Positions 42,585 to 51,368 are shown, numbered from the stretch's first letter. The stretch: 64,000 nucleotides of DNA from Abiotrophia sp938010525 (GCF_938010525.1 NZ_CALLVK010000012.1:1-64000); one strand, 5' to 3'. Notes: generated from the sequence alone by a model not told the origin. Translations and numbers: made by a program.

Positions 42585-43217
42585 ATGTCAGCCAAGATTA
42601 CCATGCCCTTGGATAAAGCCAGGGTGATTGTTAAGAGAATCCAAGCCCTATATCCGGATGCCCACTGCGAACTCATCCATGACAATGTTTTTCAATTATT
42701 GATTGCGGTCATGTTGAGTGCTCAAGCGACTGACGTCTCGGTCAATAAGGTGACACCGGCCTTGTTTGAACGCTTTCCCACACCGGAAGCCTTCTTGCAG
42801 GCTTCGCCTAAGGAAATAGAGCCCTATATCCAAACCATTGGTCTGTATCGCAATAAGGCCAAGTTTATCTATCAATGCTGCGAGCAGTTGATGCAGCGCT
42901 ATGGTGGGGAAGTGCCTAGAACGCGCAAGGAGCTCATGGACTTGGCAGGGGTTGGTCGTAAGACTGCTAATGTAGTCTTGGCCGTAGGATTTGGCATTCC
43001 AGCCTTGGCGGTAGATACCCATGTGGATCGGGTAGCCAAACGTTTAGGTTTTGTACCAGCCAATGCCACACCTTTGGAGGTAGAAGAAGCCTTGATGGAA
43101 ATTATCCCTAAGGAAGATTGGGCTCAGGCTCACCATGCTATTCTCTTTTTCGGCCGCTACTACAGTACCGCTAAGAATCCTAAGCCTATAGATTTTCTCT
43201 TTGAAGGCTTAGAATGA
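42585..43217 (+). CDS. nth: Endonuclease III lacking the C-terminal Fe-S motif
   Basis: This 210-residue bifunctional DNA glycosylase/AP lyase repairs oxidised pyrimidines. The helix-hairpin-helix LAGVGRKTANVVL contains the catalytic Lys, and VDTHVDRVAKRLG the catalytic Asp. The usual C-terminal cysteine quartet (C-x6-C-x2-C-x5-C) that binds a [4Fe-4S] cluster is missing: the region reads FFGRYYSTAKNPKPIDF with no cysteine, ending at GLE. The catalytic core is otherwise intact. AGGAGGA precedes the ATG. Confidence 0.92.
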   Translation: MSAKITMPLDKARVIVKRIQALYPDAHCELIHDNVFQLLIAVMLSAQATDVSVNKVTPALFERFPTPEAFLQASPKEIEPYIQTIGLYRNKAKFIYQCCEQLMQRYGGEVPRTRKELMDLAGVGRKTANVVLAVGFGIPALAVDTHVDRVAKRLGFVPANATPLEVEEALMEIIPKEDWAQAHHAILFFGRYYSTAKNPKPIDFLFEGLE

Positions 43218-43231
43218 TGAATGAAATAAGT

Positions 43232-43276
43232 AAAGACCCTGGCAGTTGGAAGTCGCTCTAACTGTCAGGGTCTTTT
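43232..43276 (+). terminator. Terminator after nth
   Basis: AAAGACCCTGGCAGTT pairs with AACTGTCAGGGTCTTT (one wobble), followed by T residues. Confidence 0.85.
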
Positions 43277-43279
43277 GGG

Positions 43280-43319
43280 TAAAAAACTCCCATTATATCA
43301 TATATGATATAATGGGAGT
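43280..43319 (-). terminator. 34-base perfect palindrome acting as minus-strand terminator
   Basis: Positions 43286-43319 form a perfect palindrome with GC-rich ends (ACTCCC/GGGAGT) and an A+T-rich core containing ATATCATATATGATAT. On the minus strand it is followed by six U residues, so it can end the plsC-like transcript. The same 16-base core recurs at 62567-62582. Confidence 0.75.
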
Positions 43320-43327
43320 GGATGAGC

Positions 43328-43951
43328 TTATTTTTTGCGTGGTTGGTAGTGATAGTTAGGATCTAGTTGATGGTCTAATTTGGCGAATTCTTCAGCCAGT
43401 TGGGCATCAATTTGAGCTAACTTGTCCTTGTCGTACTTGACGCCTTCTTGGTAAGGAATTGGGGCACCAAAGGCGATTTTACAGCGACGACGCAAGAAGA
43501 ATTGCTTGAAACCAATAGGTGGTTGGATGGCACAAGGTACGATGGCTTGTTTGCTGAGCTTTTGGATGAAGGCTGTCCCGCCCTTAATCTCAGTGGTATG
43601 ACGAGAGCCGGAAGGGAAGATCCCTAGAATCTTGCCATCTTCATTCATAATCTTAACTGCGTGCTTGATGGTGCTAGTTGATGGTTTGTCGCGATTGACG
43701 GGGAAGACGTTGACCTTACGGAAGAGCCAGCCCAGTGGCTTGAACTTGAAGAGACTTTCCTTGGCCATAAAGGCGATTTGATGAGGATAGGTCTCGAAGG
43801 CAACAAACAAGGGGTCAGTCAAAGACCGGTGGGTTGCGGCAATAATGTAGGGCTGATCTTTAGGAAGATTTTCCAAGCCTTGCACGATTTCACGGCCATT
43901 GATTAGGCGGAAGATGAAGCGGATAAAAGTTAATAAGAAATTATATAGCAT
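43328..43951 (-). CDS. plsC: 1-acyl-sn-glycerol-3-phosphate acyltransferase-like protein
   Basis: This 207-residue membrane-associated acyltransferase makes phosphatidic acid from lysophosphatidate. The start ATG 43951 is 7 bases from AAGGAG; an upstream GTG overlaps that site. Motif I ATHRSLTDPL (His-x4-Asp), motif II near FRKVNVFPVNRD and motif III IFPSGSR are present, with an N-terminal hydrophobic helix. It is divergent from the glutaminyl cyclotransferase gene. Confidence 0.88.
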   Translation of the reverse strand: MLYNFLLTFIRFIFRLINGREIVQGLENLPKDQPYIIAATHRSLTDPLFVAFETYPHQIAFMAKESLFKFKPLGWLFRKVNVFPVNRDKPSTSTIKHAVKIMNEDGKILGIFPSGSRHTTEIKGGTAFIQKLSKQAIVPCAIQPPIGFKQFFLRRRCKIAFGAPIPYQEGVKYDKDKLAQIDAQLAEEFAKLDHQLDPNYHYQPRKK

Positions 43952-44030
43952 AAGTGGCTCCTTCACTCAATATATGATACTATCATCATATCAAGTCATG
44001 GAGCGAAACTCAAGTGAGGAAGTGAGTGAG

Positions 44031-44819
44031 ATGAAAAAATACCCTCTAGTTTTGGGGCTGTTGGCCCTAATTTGTCTAGGTGCATCTAATCAGCTAGTGC
44101 AGGCAGCCCCCCAGGCTGACTACGAAGTGCTAGCACAATATGAGCGGGATGACCGCTGGTTTACCCAAGGCTTGGAATTAAGCCCTGAAGGCCAATTAAT
44201 CATGTCAACAGGCCAGTATGGGGATTCCGTTGTAGGTATCTTGAATTTAGAGACAGGCCAGCTAGAAGTTAAGGATCGACTAGAGCGCCAAGTCTTTGGT
44301 GAAGGGCTAACGCAGACACCGGATGCTGTCTGGCAGATTACCTACAAAGAAGGCCTAGCCTATAAACGGGACCCTAAGACCCTGGCCATTTTGGAAACCT
44401 TCCACTATGAGGGGGAAGGTTGGGGCCTGGCCTATGATGCCAGTCGCGACAGTCTCTGGATGACCAATGGCTCCACTAAGTTACAGGAACGGGATGCTAA
44501 AAACTTTGAGCTCAAGCGAGAGGTAACGGTGACGGACCAAGGCAAGCCCATTAAATGGCTTAATGAATTAGAATTGGTCGACGGCAAGCTCTATGGCAAT
44601 ATTTGGCAGAGTCCCTTTATTGTAAAGTTGGACCCTGAGACGGGCGTCATTGAGAGCCAGTATGACTTTACGTCACTGATTAAGGAGCATAAACTAGAAG
44701 CTCAGACGACACCTGGGGGTAAGCCTGATGTGCTCAATGGTATCGCCCATATAGAAGGGGACCGCTTCTATGTGACGGGTAAGTACTATCCCTATGTCTT
44801 TGAAGTACGCTTAAAATAA
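44031..44819 (+). CDS. Secreted glutaminyl-peptide cyclotransferase (plant/bacterial type)
   Basis: This protein has 262 residues from ATG 44031, giving a clean signal peptide (KKYPLVLGLLALICLGAS..VQAA); the longer frame adds an implausible N-terminus. It is a five-bladed propeller with the family stretches WFTQGLELSPEGQLIMSTGQYG, VWQITYKEG, WGLAYD, LNELELVDGKLYGNIW and VLNGIAH. It would convert N-terminal Gln to pyroglutamate on secreted proteins. It lies 11 bases ahead of the 5-FCL gene. Confidence 0.87.
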   Translation: MKKYPLVLGLLALICLGASNQLVQAAPQADYEVLAQYERDDRWFTQGLELSPEGQLIMSTGQYGDSVVGILNLETGQLEVKDRLERQVFGEGLTQTPDAVWQITYKEGLAYKRDPKTLAILETFHYEGEGWGLAYDASRDSLWMTNGSTKLQERDAKNFELKREVTVTDQGKPIKWLNELELVDGKLYGNIWQSPFIVKLDPETGVIESQYDFTSLIKEHKLEAQTTPGGKPDVLNGIAHIEGDRFYVTGKYYPYVFEVRLK

Positions 44820-44830
44820 GGAGGCCATTT

Positions 44831-45406
44831 ATGACTAACGTAACAGATTTAAAGGCTAGCCTAAGGCAAGCCACCCTAGCAGCCCTCAAGTCCATGCCTG
44901 CTTCTAGTCGCCAGCAGTTAACGGATGATTTATGGCAACAATTTTTGGCTTTATTGGTGGAAGAAGGCCACCAGCGCATCGGGCTTTATTATGGTGTAGG
45001 AGAAGAAGTGCCAACGGCCCAGTGGCTAGATCCTTTGGTAGACTTAGGCTATCAAGTTTTCCTGCCGCGCATGATGCCTAAGCGAGGCTTGGATTTCTGT
45101 CTATATCGTGGGCAAGAGAGCTTAGAACAAGTTTTCCGTGGCATCTACCAACCTAGTCAGGCGGAGCCAGCAGTGGCTATGGCTAGCTTAGATCTTTTGC
45201 TTGTGCCAGGCCTAGCCTTCCGGGAGGATGGCCAGCGGATTGGCTTTGGTGGCGGCTACTATGATCGCCTCTTGGCTCAGATTGAGACGCCAACGCTGAG
45301 TCTGGTCTTGCCTTGTCAATATTATGAACAGATGGCTTGGCAAGCGGAGGGTCATGACCAGCCAGTAGGGCGTTTATTGTTAGCGCGCTCATTGAATCAG
45401 CCCTAG
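44831..45406 (+). CDS. 5-formyltetrahydrofolate cyclo-ligase
   Basis: This 191-residue enzyme converts 5-formyl-THF to 5,10-methenyl-THF with ATP. Family motifs are IGLYYGVGEEVPT, a DLLLVPGLAFREDGQRIGFGGGYYDRLL phosphate/substrate loop and the N-terminal helix. The order 5-FCL, rhomboid, glucokinase matches yqgN-gluP-glcK of bacilli. Confidence 0.92.
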   Translation: MTNVTDLKASLRQATLAALKSMPASSRQQLTDDLWQQFLALLVEEGHQRIGLYYGVGEEVPTAQWLDPLVDLGYQVFLPRMMPKRGLDFCLYRGQESLEQVFRGIYQPSQAEPAVAMASLDLLLVPGLAFREDGQRIGFGGGYYDRLLAQIETPTLSLVLPCQYYEQMAWQAEGHDQPVGRLLLARSLNQP

Positions 45407-45464
45407 GCGAAAAGCCAAAAATAAGGTATAATAATTGGGAACGATTTAGAGGACGGAGGGTATT

Positions 45465-46181
45465 ATGGAAATCAAACGAACCTGGCGCCGAATTCAACGT
45501 GGCCCTTGGGTGACTTACCTCTTTTTACTAGTGTGTGTCGCCATGTTTATTGGGACCTATGGCTTAACCCGAACTGGAATAGACTGGTATCGAGCCTTGA
45601 TTCTACTGGGAGCTAAATATAATATTAGGATTGTGCTTCAGAATGAATGGTGGCGGCTAATAACGGCTGTTTTCTTGCACGCTGACTTGCAACATATCGC
45701 ATTGAATAGTGTGTCTTTCTATTTCTTAGGTCAAGAATTAGAGCCTCTGATGGGCAAATGGCGCTTCTTACTGCTAAGTTTAGGGGCGGGGATTGGCGGC
45801 AACATTGTCTCCTTTACCTTTTCTAATTATAATAGTGTCTCGATTGGGGCTAGTGGGGCTGTTTTTGGACTCTTTGCAAGTTATTTGGCCTTATCTTATC
45901 TCTATCCAGACTCTTACAGTCTGAGTGCAAGAGCCCAGAACTATGCGGCCTTAATCGTGATTAACTTAGTCTTTTCCTTCCTGTCACCAGGCATTGACTT
46001 TTTTGGCCACTTGGGTGGCGCCTTCTATGGGGTAGGCTTGACTTATGTCTTGCAGCTGCCACATTCTTTCCGCCGTACTTGGTGGCATCGCCTCTTGGTT
46101 CTGCTAGTCATTCTGGCTATCAGCGCCGGCCTGATTTATTTTGGAATTGTTAGATTCAATAATAGCCTTATCTATCGCTAG
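45465..46181 (+). CDS. gluP: Rhomboid family intramembrane serine protease
   Basis: This 238-residue protein has about seven helices. The catalytic serine is in GASGAVFG and the histidine in GHLGGAFYG; the NGWR-like element is replaced by NEWWRLITAVFLHADLQHIALN, usual for the family. It lacks the TPR domains of Bacillus GluP. A TATAAT box lies at 45427-45432. It abuts the glucokinase gene. Confidence 0.92.
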   Translation: MEIKRTWRRIQRGPWVTYLFLLVCVAMFIGTYGLTRTGIDWYRALILLGAKYNIRIVLQNEWWRLITAVFLHADLQHIALNSVSFYFLGQELEPLMGKWRFLLLSLGAGIGGNIVSFTFSNYNSVSIGASGAVFGLFASYLALSYLYPDSYSLSARAQNYAALIVINLVFSFLSPGIDFFGHLGGAFYGVGLTYVLQLPHSFRRTWWHRLLVLLVILAISAGLIYFGIVRFNNSLIYR

Positions 46182-46192
46182 GAGTGAGATTT

Positions 46193-47167
46193 ATGTCAAA
46201 GAAAATTTTAGGTATTGATTTGGGCGGTACATCCGTCAAGTTTGCGATTATTTCCTCAGAAGGGGAAATTCAGGAAAAATGGACCATTGGGACCAACATC
46301 CTAGAGGATGGCAAGCACATCGTGCCTTCCATTATCCAGTCCATTCAAGAACATATGGAACGTTATGGCCTTACCAAAGATGACTTCTTAGGGATTGGCA
46401 TGGGCTCACCAGGTAAGGTGGATGCAGAAGCGGGGACGGTAATTGGGGCTTTCAACCTTAACTGGCGGACCTTACAGCGCCTGAAAGATGCTTTTGAAGC
46501 AGCCCTGGATATGCCTTTCTTCCTTGATAATGATGCCAACGTGGCAGCCTTAGGGGAACAGTGGAAAGGGGCCGGCAATGGCGAAGCCAATGTGGTCATG
46601 TTTACCTTGGGAACAGGTGTTGGGGGCGGTATCGTCTCTGGTGGCCAAATGGTGCGCGGTGCCAACGGAGCAGCTGGGGAAGTGGGCCATATCACGGTCG
46701 AAACGACGGACCCAATTCCATGTACCTGCGGTAAGCCAGGTTGCTTGGAGACAGTCGCTTCAGCCACTGGTATTGTCAACCTAGCCCGTAAGTTTGCCGA
46801 AGAATATGCCGGTGACTCACCAATTAAGGCAGCCGTTGATAATGGTGATGAACTTTCTTCTAAATTGATTTTTGATGCGGCTAAGGAAGGCGACTTCTTC
46901 GCTAACCACATTGTGGATATGTTCGCGCGCTACTTAGGCTTGGCATGCTCTCATGTGGCCAATACCCTCAACCCTTCTAAGATTGTGGTGGGTGGCGGGG
47001 TATCCGCAGCCGGAACCTTCCTTTTGGACAAAATCCAGGTATTTTTCAATCAATATGTCTTCCCGCCAATTAAAGACACCACCCAGCTTGTCTTGGCTGA
47101 ATTAGGGAACGATGCTGGGGTCATCGGGGCAGCCCAATTAGTACGTCTTGCCCTAAATAAGGACTAG
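46193..47167 (+). CDS. glcK: ROK-family glucokinase
   Basis: This protein has 324 residues from ATG 46193 (GGAG site 8 bases upstream). It phosphorylates glucose with ATP. N-terminal phosphate loop GIDLGGTSVKFA, catalytic DNDANVAALGE, GTGVGGG, and the zinc-binding ROK motif CTCGKPGCLE are all present. It follows the rhomboid gene by 11 bases and precedes a rhodanese gene. Confidence 0.94.
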   Translation: MSKKILGIDLGGTSVKFAIISSEGEIQEKWTIGTNILEDGKHIVPSIIQSIQEHMERYGLTKDDFLGIGMGSPGKVDAEAGTVIGAFNLNWRTLQRLKDAFEAALDMPFFLDNDANVAALGEQWKGAGNGEANVVMFTLGTGVGGGIVSGGQMVRGANGAAGEVGHITVETTDPIPCTCGKPGCLETVASATGIVNLARKFAEEYAGDSPIKAAVDNGDELSSKLIFDAAKEGDFFANHIVDMFARYLGLACSHVANTLNPSKIVVGGGVSAAGTFLLDKIQVFFNQYVFPPIKDTTQLVLAELGNDAGVIGAAQLVRLALNKD

Positions 47168-47177
47168 GAGTAGAAGC

Positions 47178-47579
47178 ATGCAAATTCTGAATTTTATTAC
47201 CGTTGTTTTATTAAGTATTATTGTGATTTACACCCTCTATTATGGGATCTTGTGGGGCATGGGGCGCTATGCGGCCAAAGCCATTAAGCAAGAAGACCTG
47301 ATTGCAGCAGGGCGTAAGGGGCAATTGATCGATGTTCGTGAAGCGGCTGAGTTTGAGGCTCGTCATATCTTAGGGGCGCGTAATATCCCAAGTTCTCAAT
47401 TCAAGATGCGCTTCAAGGAAATCCGTAAGGACCAAGCTATTTACCTAGTAGACGAGGCTTTTGGGACCGCCCAACGTGCGGCTTTCCGTCTCAAACGCAA
47501 TGGCTATAACGACATTTATATCCTTAAGGGTGGTATGACTGAGTGGACAGGTAAAGTTAAGACCGCCAAAGGAAAGTAG
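47178..47579 (+). CDS. Membrane-anchored rhodanese-like protein without catalytic cysteine
   Basis: This 133-residue protein has one N-terminal helix (about 3-26) and a rhodanese domain (LIDVREAAEFEARHILGARNIP, GYNDIYILKGGMTEW). The active-site cysteine position is occupied by Asp92 (YLVDEAFG) and the protein has no cysteine at all, so sulfur transfer by the usual mechanism is excluded. A binding or signalling role is possible. It lies 10 bases after glcK. Confidence 0.88.
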   Translation: MQILNFITVVLLSIIVIYTLYYGILWGMGRYAAKAIKQEDLIAAGRKGQLIDVREAAEFEARHILGARNIPSSQFKMRFKEIRKDQAIYLVDEAFGTAQRAAFRLKRNGYNDIYILKGGMTEWTGKVKTAKGK

Positions 47580-47588
47580 GCGACTAGC

Positions 47589-48215
47589 ATGCGGATTCTT
47601 TGTTTTGGTGACAGCAATACTTGGGGCCTCAATCCCCTTAATGCCAGTCGCCATCCCAAGCGCTGGACCCGTGTCTTGGCAGCTTTGCGACCAGAGGATG
47701 AAGTGATCGAAGAAGGCCTCAATGGCCGAACGGTCAATAGCCCTGACCATAAGAACCCTGAGCGACATGGCATGACGGCCTTGCCAATGGTCATGCAATC
47801 CCATGCTCCGCTGGATCAGGTGGTCATCATGTTGGGGACCAATGAGTTCAAGCGCCATTTTGGTAAATGCGCCAATCAGATTGCCTTAGGTATTGGGGAA
47901 ATGATTAAATACATTCAGAATCCTGCCAACTGGGCCCATCAGGTTCCACCCAAAATTTTGGTGGTATCACCTATTGTGGTGGGGCGTGGCCTTATGAATC
48001 ATCCCGAATTTCTCTACCAGGACATTGATGAGTATGGCATTATGCAGTCAGAATATCTAGCCAATATCTTGGAAAGAATTTGTGACCAATACGGCGTGGC
48101 CTTCTTAGATGCTAAAACCGTGGCCCAACCTTCCAATATCGACTTCGTTCACATGGACGAGGAAAATCATCAAGCTTTAGGACAAGCTATTGCAGCCAAA
48201 TTGGCGACATTATAA
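47589..48215 (+). CDS. SGNH/GDSL-family esterase
   Basis: This 208-residue hydrolase shows block I CFGDSNTWG (nucleophile Ser), block II GLNGRT, block III LGTNEFK and block V DFVHMDEENH with the Asp/His pair. No signal peptide is present, so it is probably cytoplasmic. Similar proteins act as arylesterases or deacetylases; the natural substrate is unknown. It follows the rhodanese gene by 9 bases and ends in a terminator. Confidence 0.9.
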   Translation: MRILCFGDSNTWGLNPLNASRHPKRWTRVLAALRPEDEVIEEGLNGRTVNSPDHKNPERHGMTALPMVMQSHAPLDQVVIMLGTNEFKRHFGKCANQIALGIGEMIKYIQNPANWAHQVPPKILVVSPIVVGRGLMNHPEFLYQDIDEYGIMQSEYLANILERICDQYGVAFLDAKTVAQPSNIDFVHMDEENHQALGQAIAAKLATL

Positions 48216-48224
48216 AGAAGAGAG

Positions 48225-48260
48225 AAGCCTCTTCCCGTGATTTAGGGAAGAGGCTTTTTC
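48225..48260 (+). terminator. Terminator after the SGNH esterase gene
   Basis: AGCCTCTTCCC and GGGAAGAGGCT form an 11-base-pair stem followed by five T residues. Confidence 0.9.
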
Positions 48261-48282
48261 TATTTCAAAGGGTGCAAGTCCA

Positions 48283-48311
48283 TTGACAAAACGAACATAC
48301 GTTCGTATACT
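48283..48311 (+). promoter_or_regulatory. SOS promoter with LexA box
   Basis: TTGACA (48283-48288), 17 bases, TATACT (48306-48311). The spacer holds CGAACATACGTTCG (48292-48305), a perfect match to the Gram-positive LexA (DinR) box CGAAC-N4-GTTCG. LexA bound here would cover the promoter. Confidence 0.9.
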
Positions 48312-48329
48312 TAAGATGAGGTGAATACA

Positions 48330-48686
48330 ATGGCAATGAATACAAATTATCATGACCGCGGCATGAAGAAGTGGCAGCCTTTTTTCTCCAGCCCTCATTT
48401 GAAGGCCAGTGTTCTGGCTAATCGAGAGGAGGTTTTGGCGACTTATCAGGCGCCAGAGGTCATGACTGAGTCCGAAATTGATGCCCAGCTCCAGCGGGCT
48501 TTTCAAGAAAGACTGAGGGTTAAGGTGACCCTCAATGTACAGGTAGCAGAGCGCCATGCTTACTATATGGGGCAGGTCATTGGACGGGCGGATCAGTTTG
48601 TCTTAATCGACAACTCACCGGTTGAATACGAGACCATCCGCCACGTCCAAGTCTATGAGCCGACCAAGTGGTGGGACCATGCTTGA
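48330..48686 (+). CDS. YolD-like family protein
   Basis: This protein has 118 residues from ATG 48330 (GAGGTG site; an upstream GTG lies within that site). YolD-like proteins accompany Y-family polymerases of the UvrX/UmuC type in Firmicutes and are thought to be UmuD-like accessory factors by context. The family strand region VKVTLNVQVAERHAYYMGQV and the end IRHVQVYEPTKWW are visible. It is controlled by the LexA promoter and overlaps the polymerase gene by 8 bases. Confidence 0.85.
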   Translation: MAMNTNYHDRGMKKWQPFFSSPHLKASVLANREEVLATYQAPEVMTESEIDAQLQRAFQERLRVKVTLNVQVAERHAYYMGQVIGRADQFVLIDNSPVEYETIRHVQVYEPTKWWDHA

Positions 48687-49950
48687 GCGCGACCCTGACC
48701 TCTTCCCCAAACAGGATATTCTCTGCATTGACTGCAAGTCTTTTTTCGCCAGTATTGAATGCGTAGAAAGGGGGCTGGACCCGCTGACGGCCAAGCTTTG
48801 CGTTGTCTCCAGGCCCCATCTCAAAGGGGGCCTGGTCCTGGCCAGCAGTCCTCGTATGAAGGCAGAATACGGCATCGGAACCGGCAGTCGGGTTTATGAT
48901 TTACCTAAGCGGGATTCGGATATCGTCTTGGCGCCGGCGCGTATGAATCTTTATGTTCAGCGTAACCATGATATCAACCGAATCTTCCTCCAGTATGTGG
49001 CTTGGGAGGATTTGCATGTTTATTCGATTGACGAGGCTTTCCTGGATGTGGGGCGCAGTCATGCGCTCTTTGGCTCTAGCTATCAAATTGCCTGGCAGAT
49101 TCAGCATGATATTTACAAGCGCTATGGTCTGCCGACCTGTGTGGGCATAGGGGACAATCTACTACTGGCCAAGCTCTGTCTGGATAATGTGGCCAAGTAC
49201 CGGCCGCCTTATCTAGCTTATTGGTCCTACGCTAGGATTCCAGAGACTGTCTGGAAGATTGAAAAGCTCAGTGATTTCTGGGGGATTGGCCGTCGCACTC
49301 AGACGGCGCTAGAGGCCATGGGTATTTATACAGTAAGGGATTTGGCTCATGCTGATTTGGGCAAACTCAAGGCCCGCTTTGGGGTCAAGGGGGCAGAACT
49401 CTATTATCACGCCAATGGTTTAGATGCCAGTGTCATACGTGAGGCTTATAGTCCTCAGAGCCAGGTCTATAGTGCTTCCCAGATTTTGGAAAGGGACTAT
49501 CTGGACTATAAGCAAGTCGCCTTGGTGGTCCGAGAAATGGCGGATAACCTAGCTAGCCGCCTGCGACGAGAAGGGCGAATGACATCTTGTCTAGGCTTGG
49601 GCCTGGGCTATGGCAAGGACATCATCCCCAAGCGCTCGGGTGGCCAAATGACCTTTGAATTGACCTCTAGTAGCAAGCAGCTCATGGCTCACAGCCAGAC
49701 CTTGCTCAAGCGTCACTATTTCCGCCTACCTGTTAAGAGCCTGCATCTGACCGTCAGCCACCTGCAGGCAGCTGGCCCAACCCAGCTCTCTCTCTTCCAA
49801 GACCCGGAACAGTCCGCCCAAGAAGAAAGGGCCGAACGCGTGGTAGATGCCGTCAGAGAACGTTATGGCTATGGCAGTTTAGTCCGCGCCAGCAGTCTTT
49901 TGCCGGGGGCTACGGCGATCCAACGGGCGGATTTGATTGGGGGCCACTAG
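48679..49950 (+). CDS. Y-family DNA polymerase (UmuC/UvrX-like)
   Basis: This protein has 423 residues from ATG 48679. Translesion polymerase: catalytic acidic residues in CIDCKSFFAS and VYSIDEAFLDV, little-finger domain in the C-terminal third. The HhH segment is LSDFWGIGRRTQTALEAMGI. A clamp-binding motif of the QLSLF type occurs near residue 373. It is co-transcribed with the YolD-like gene under the LexA box, so it is expected in the SOS response. Confidence 0.92.
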   Translation: MLERDPDLFPKQDILCIDCKSFFASIECVERGLDPLTAKLCVVSRPHLKGGLVLASSPRMKAEYGIGTGSRVYDLPKRDSDIVLAPARMNLYVQRNHDINRIFLQYVAWEDLHVYSIDEAFLDVGRSHALFGSSYQIAWQIQHDIYKRYGLPTCVGIGDNLLLAKLCLDNVAKYRPPYLAYWSYARIPETVWKIEKLSDFWGIGRRTQTALEAMGIYTVRDLAHADLGKLKARFGVKGAELYYHANGLDASVIREAYSPQSQVYSASQILERDYLDYKQVALVVREMADNLASRLRREGRMTSCLGLGLGYGKDIIPKRSGGQMTFELTSSSKQLMAHSQTLLKRHYFRLPVKSLHLTVSHLQAAGPTQLSLFQDPEQSAQEERAERVVDAVRERYGYGSLVRASSLLPGATAIQRADLIGGH

Positions 49951-50030
49951 TTACCAAAAAGTACCTAATTGTTTTTTTCTGGCAAGCGAGCTAAACTAGG
50001 ATTATAGCAAGAATGAAATGAGGGATTAAC

Positions 50031-51362
50031 ATGACACAACATTATCAAAATATCGTGATTGGCTTTGGTAAAGGGGGTAAAACCCTAGCGAAAACCTTGG
50101 CTGGTCGTCAAGAACAAGTACTCTTAATTGAAGCTTCTCCTAAGATGTACGGGGGGACCTGTATCAACATCGGCTGTATTCCATCTAAGACCTTGATTGA
50201 ATCAGCAGGACAAGGCTTAGACTTCGAAGCAGCGGCTGCTCGCAAGGCTAAGTTAATTGCTGCCTTAAATGACAAAAACTATCACATGATTGCAGATGAA
50301 GCGAGTGCCGAAGTTTGGACTGGTTGGGCTCGCTTTACCGGCAACCGCAGCCTTGAAGTCACCTTAACTGACGGTCAAACCCGTCAAGTAACAGGGGACC
50401 GCATCTTCATTAATACTGGGGCTAAGACTTCATTACCAGCTATTCCTGGCTTGGAAGGCAATGATTTTGTCTTAACTTCAACAGAAGCTTTGGATTTACA
50501 AAAATTGCCAAAACGCTTAGTTGTGGTAGGAGCAGGTTATATCGGTTTGGAAATGGCCGATATGTTCCGGACCTTCGGTTCTCAAGTGACCGTCTTGGAT
50601 ATTTTTGACCGCTTCATGCCACGTGAAGAACCAGAAATTGCCGCTCAAATTAAGGCAGATATGGAAGCTGCTGGTTTGACCTTCTACTTAGGCATTCAAG
50701 ATTTGGCCTTTGACGGTGGGACTGTGACCTATAACTACCAAGGGAAAAGTCAACGTCTAGAAGCGGATGCCATCCTGGTGGCGGCTGGTCGCCGTCCAAA
50801 TACCGCGCAATTAGGCTTAGAAAATACCGATATTGAATTGGATGCTCAAGGAGCGGTGGTAGTCAATGAACACTTAGAAACAGCTGTTCCTGGCGTTTAC
50901 GCTTTAGGTGATGTCAAAGGTGGCCCACAATTTACCTATGTATCTCTAGATGATTTCCGCATTGTCAAAGATCAACTCTGGGGCGACAAGTCTCGCAAGG
51001 TGTCTGACCGTAATCTTATTCCTTACACCGTCTTCCTCCAAACGCCATTATCACATGTGGGCTTGACAGAAGCGCAAGCGGTGGAAGCAGGCCATGAGGT
51101 CTTAGTCTTCGGCTTACCAATGGCGGCTGTGCCTAAAGCCAAAGTCATCGGCAATGACCGCGGTAGCTTCAAGATCATTGTCAACAAGGTAGATCAAACT
51201 ATTTTAGGTGCGACTCACTATGGGGTTATGTCACCAGAAGTCATTAACTTCTTGGCATTAGCTATCAAGACCAAGGTGCCTTACACTGAAATTCGCGACT
51301 TCCTCTTCACCCATCCAACCATTGCGGAAGCCTTGAACGATGTCTTAAAACAACCAAAATAA
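50031..51362 (+). CDS. FAD-dependent pyridine nucleotide-disulfide oxidoreductase, RclA-like
   Basis: This 443-residue flavoprotein has the redox disulfide Cys44/Cys49 in GGTCINIGCIPSK, NADPH-binding VVVGAGYIGLEMAD, FAD-binding YALGDVKGG and the C-terminal dimer domain (HPTIAEALNDV). It is shorter at the N-terminus than PdhD at 61 kb and is not clustered with it. Related enzymes in streptococci (hypothiocyanous acid reductase) and E. coli RclA defend against reactive chlorine species; that role is likely but unproven. Confidence 0.85.
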   Translation: MTQHYQNIVIGFGKGGKTLAKTLAGRQEQVLLIEASPKMYGGTCINIGCIPSKTLIESAGQGLDFEAAAARKAKLIAALNDKNYHMIADEASAEVWTGWARFTGNRSLEVTLTDGQTRQVTGDRIFINTGAKTSLPAIPGLEGNDFVLTSTEALDLQKLPKRLVVVGAGYIGLEMADMFRTFGSQVTVLDIFDRFMPREEPEIAAQIKADMEAAGLTFYLGIQDLAFDGGTVTYNYQGKSQRLEADAILVAAGRRPNTAQLGLENTDIELDAQGAVVVNEHLETAVPGVYALGDVKGGPQFTYVSLDDFRIVKDQLWGDKSRKVSDRNLIPYTVFLQTPLSHVGLTEAQAVEAGHEVLVFGLPMAAVPKAKVIGNDRGSFKIIVNKVDQTILGATHYGVMSPEVINFLALAIKTKVPYTEIRDFLFTHPTIAEALNDVLKQPK

Positions 51363-51368
51363 GTATGA

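Noticed and set aside
43286..43319. Palindrome after nth as a transcription-factor operator
   Set aside because: GC-rich ends and a minus-strand U-run fit a terminator for the plsC-like gene; an operator role remains possible only because the core recurs at 62567.
46363..46911. 182-residue minus-strand frame inside the glucokinase gene
   Set aside because: It lies wholly within a well-supported gene with intact ROK motifs and has no start signals.
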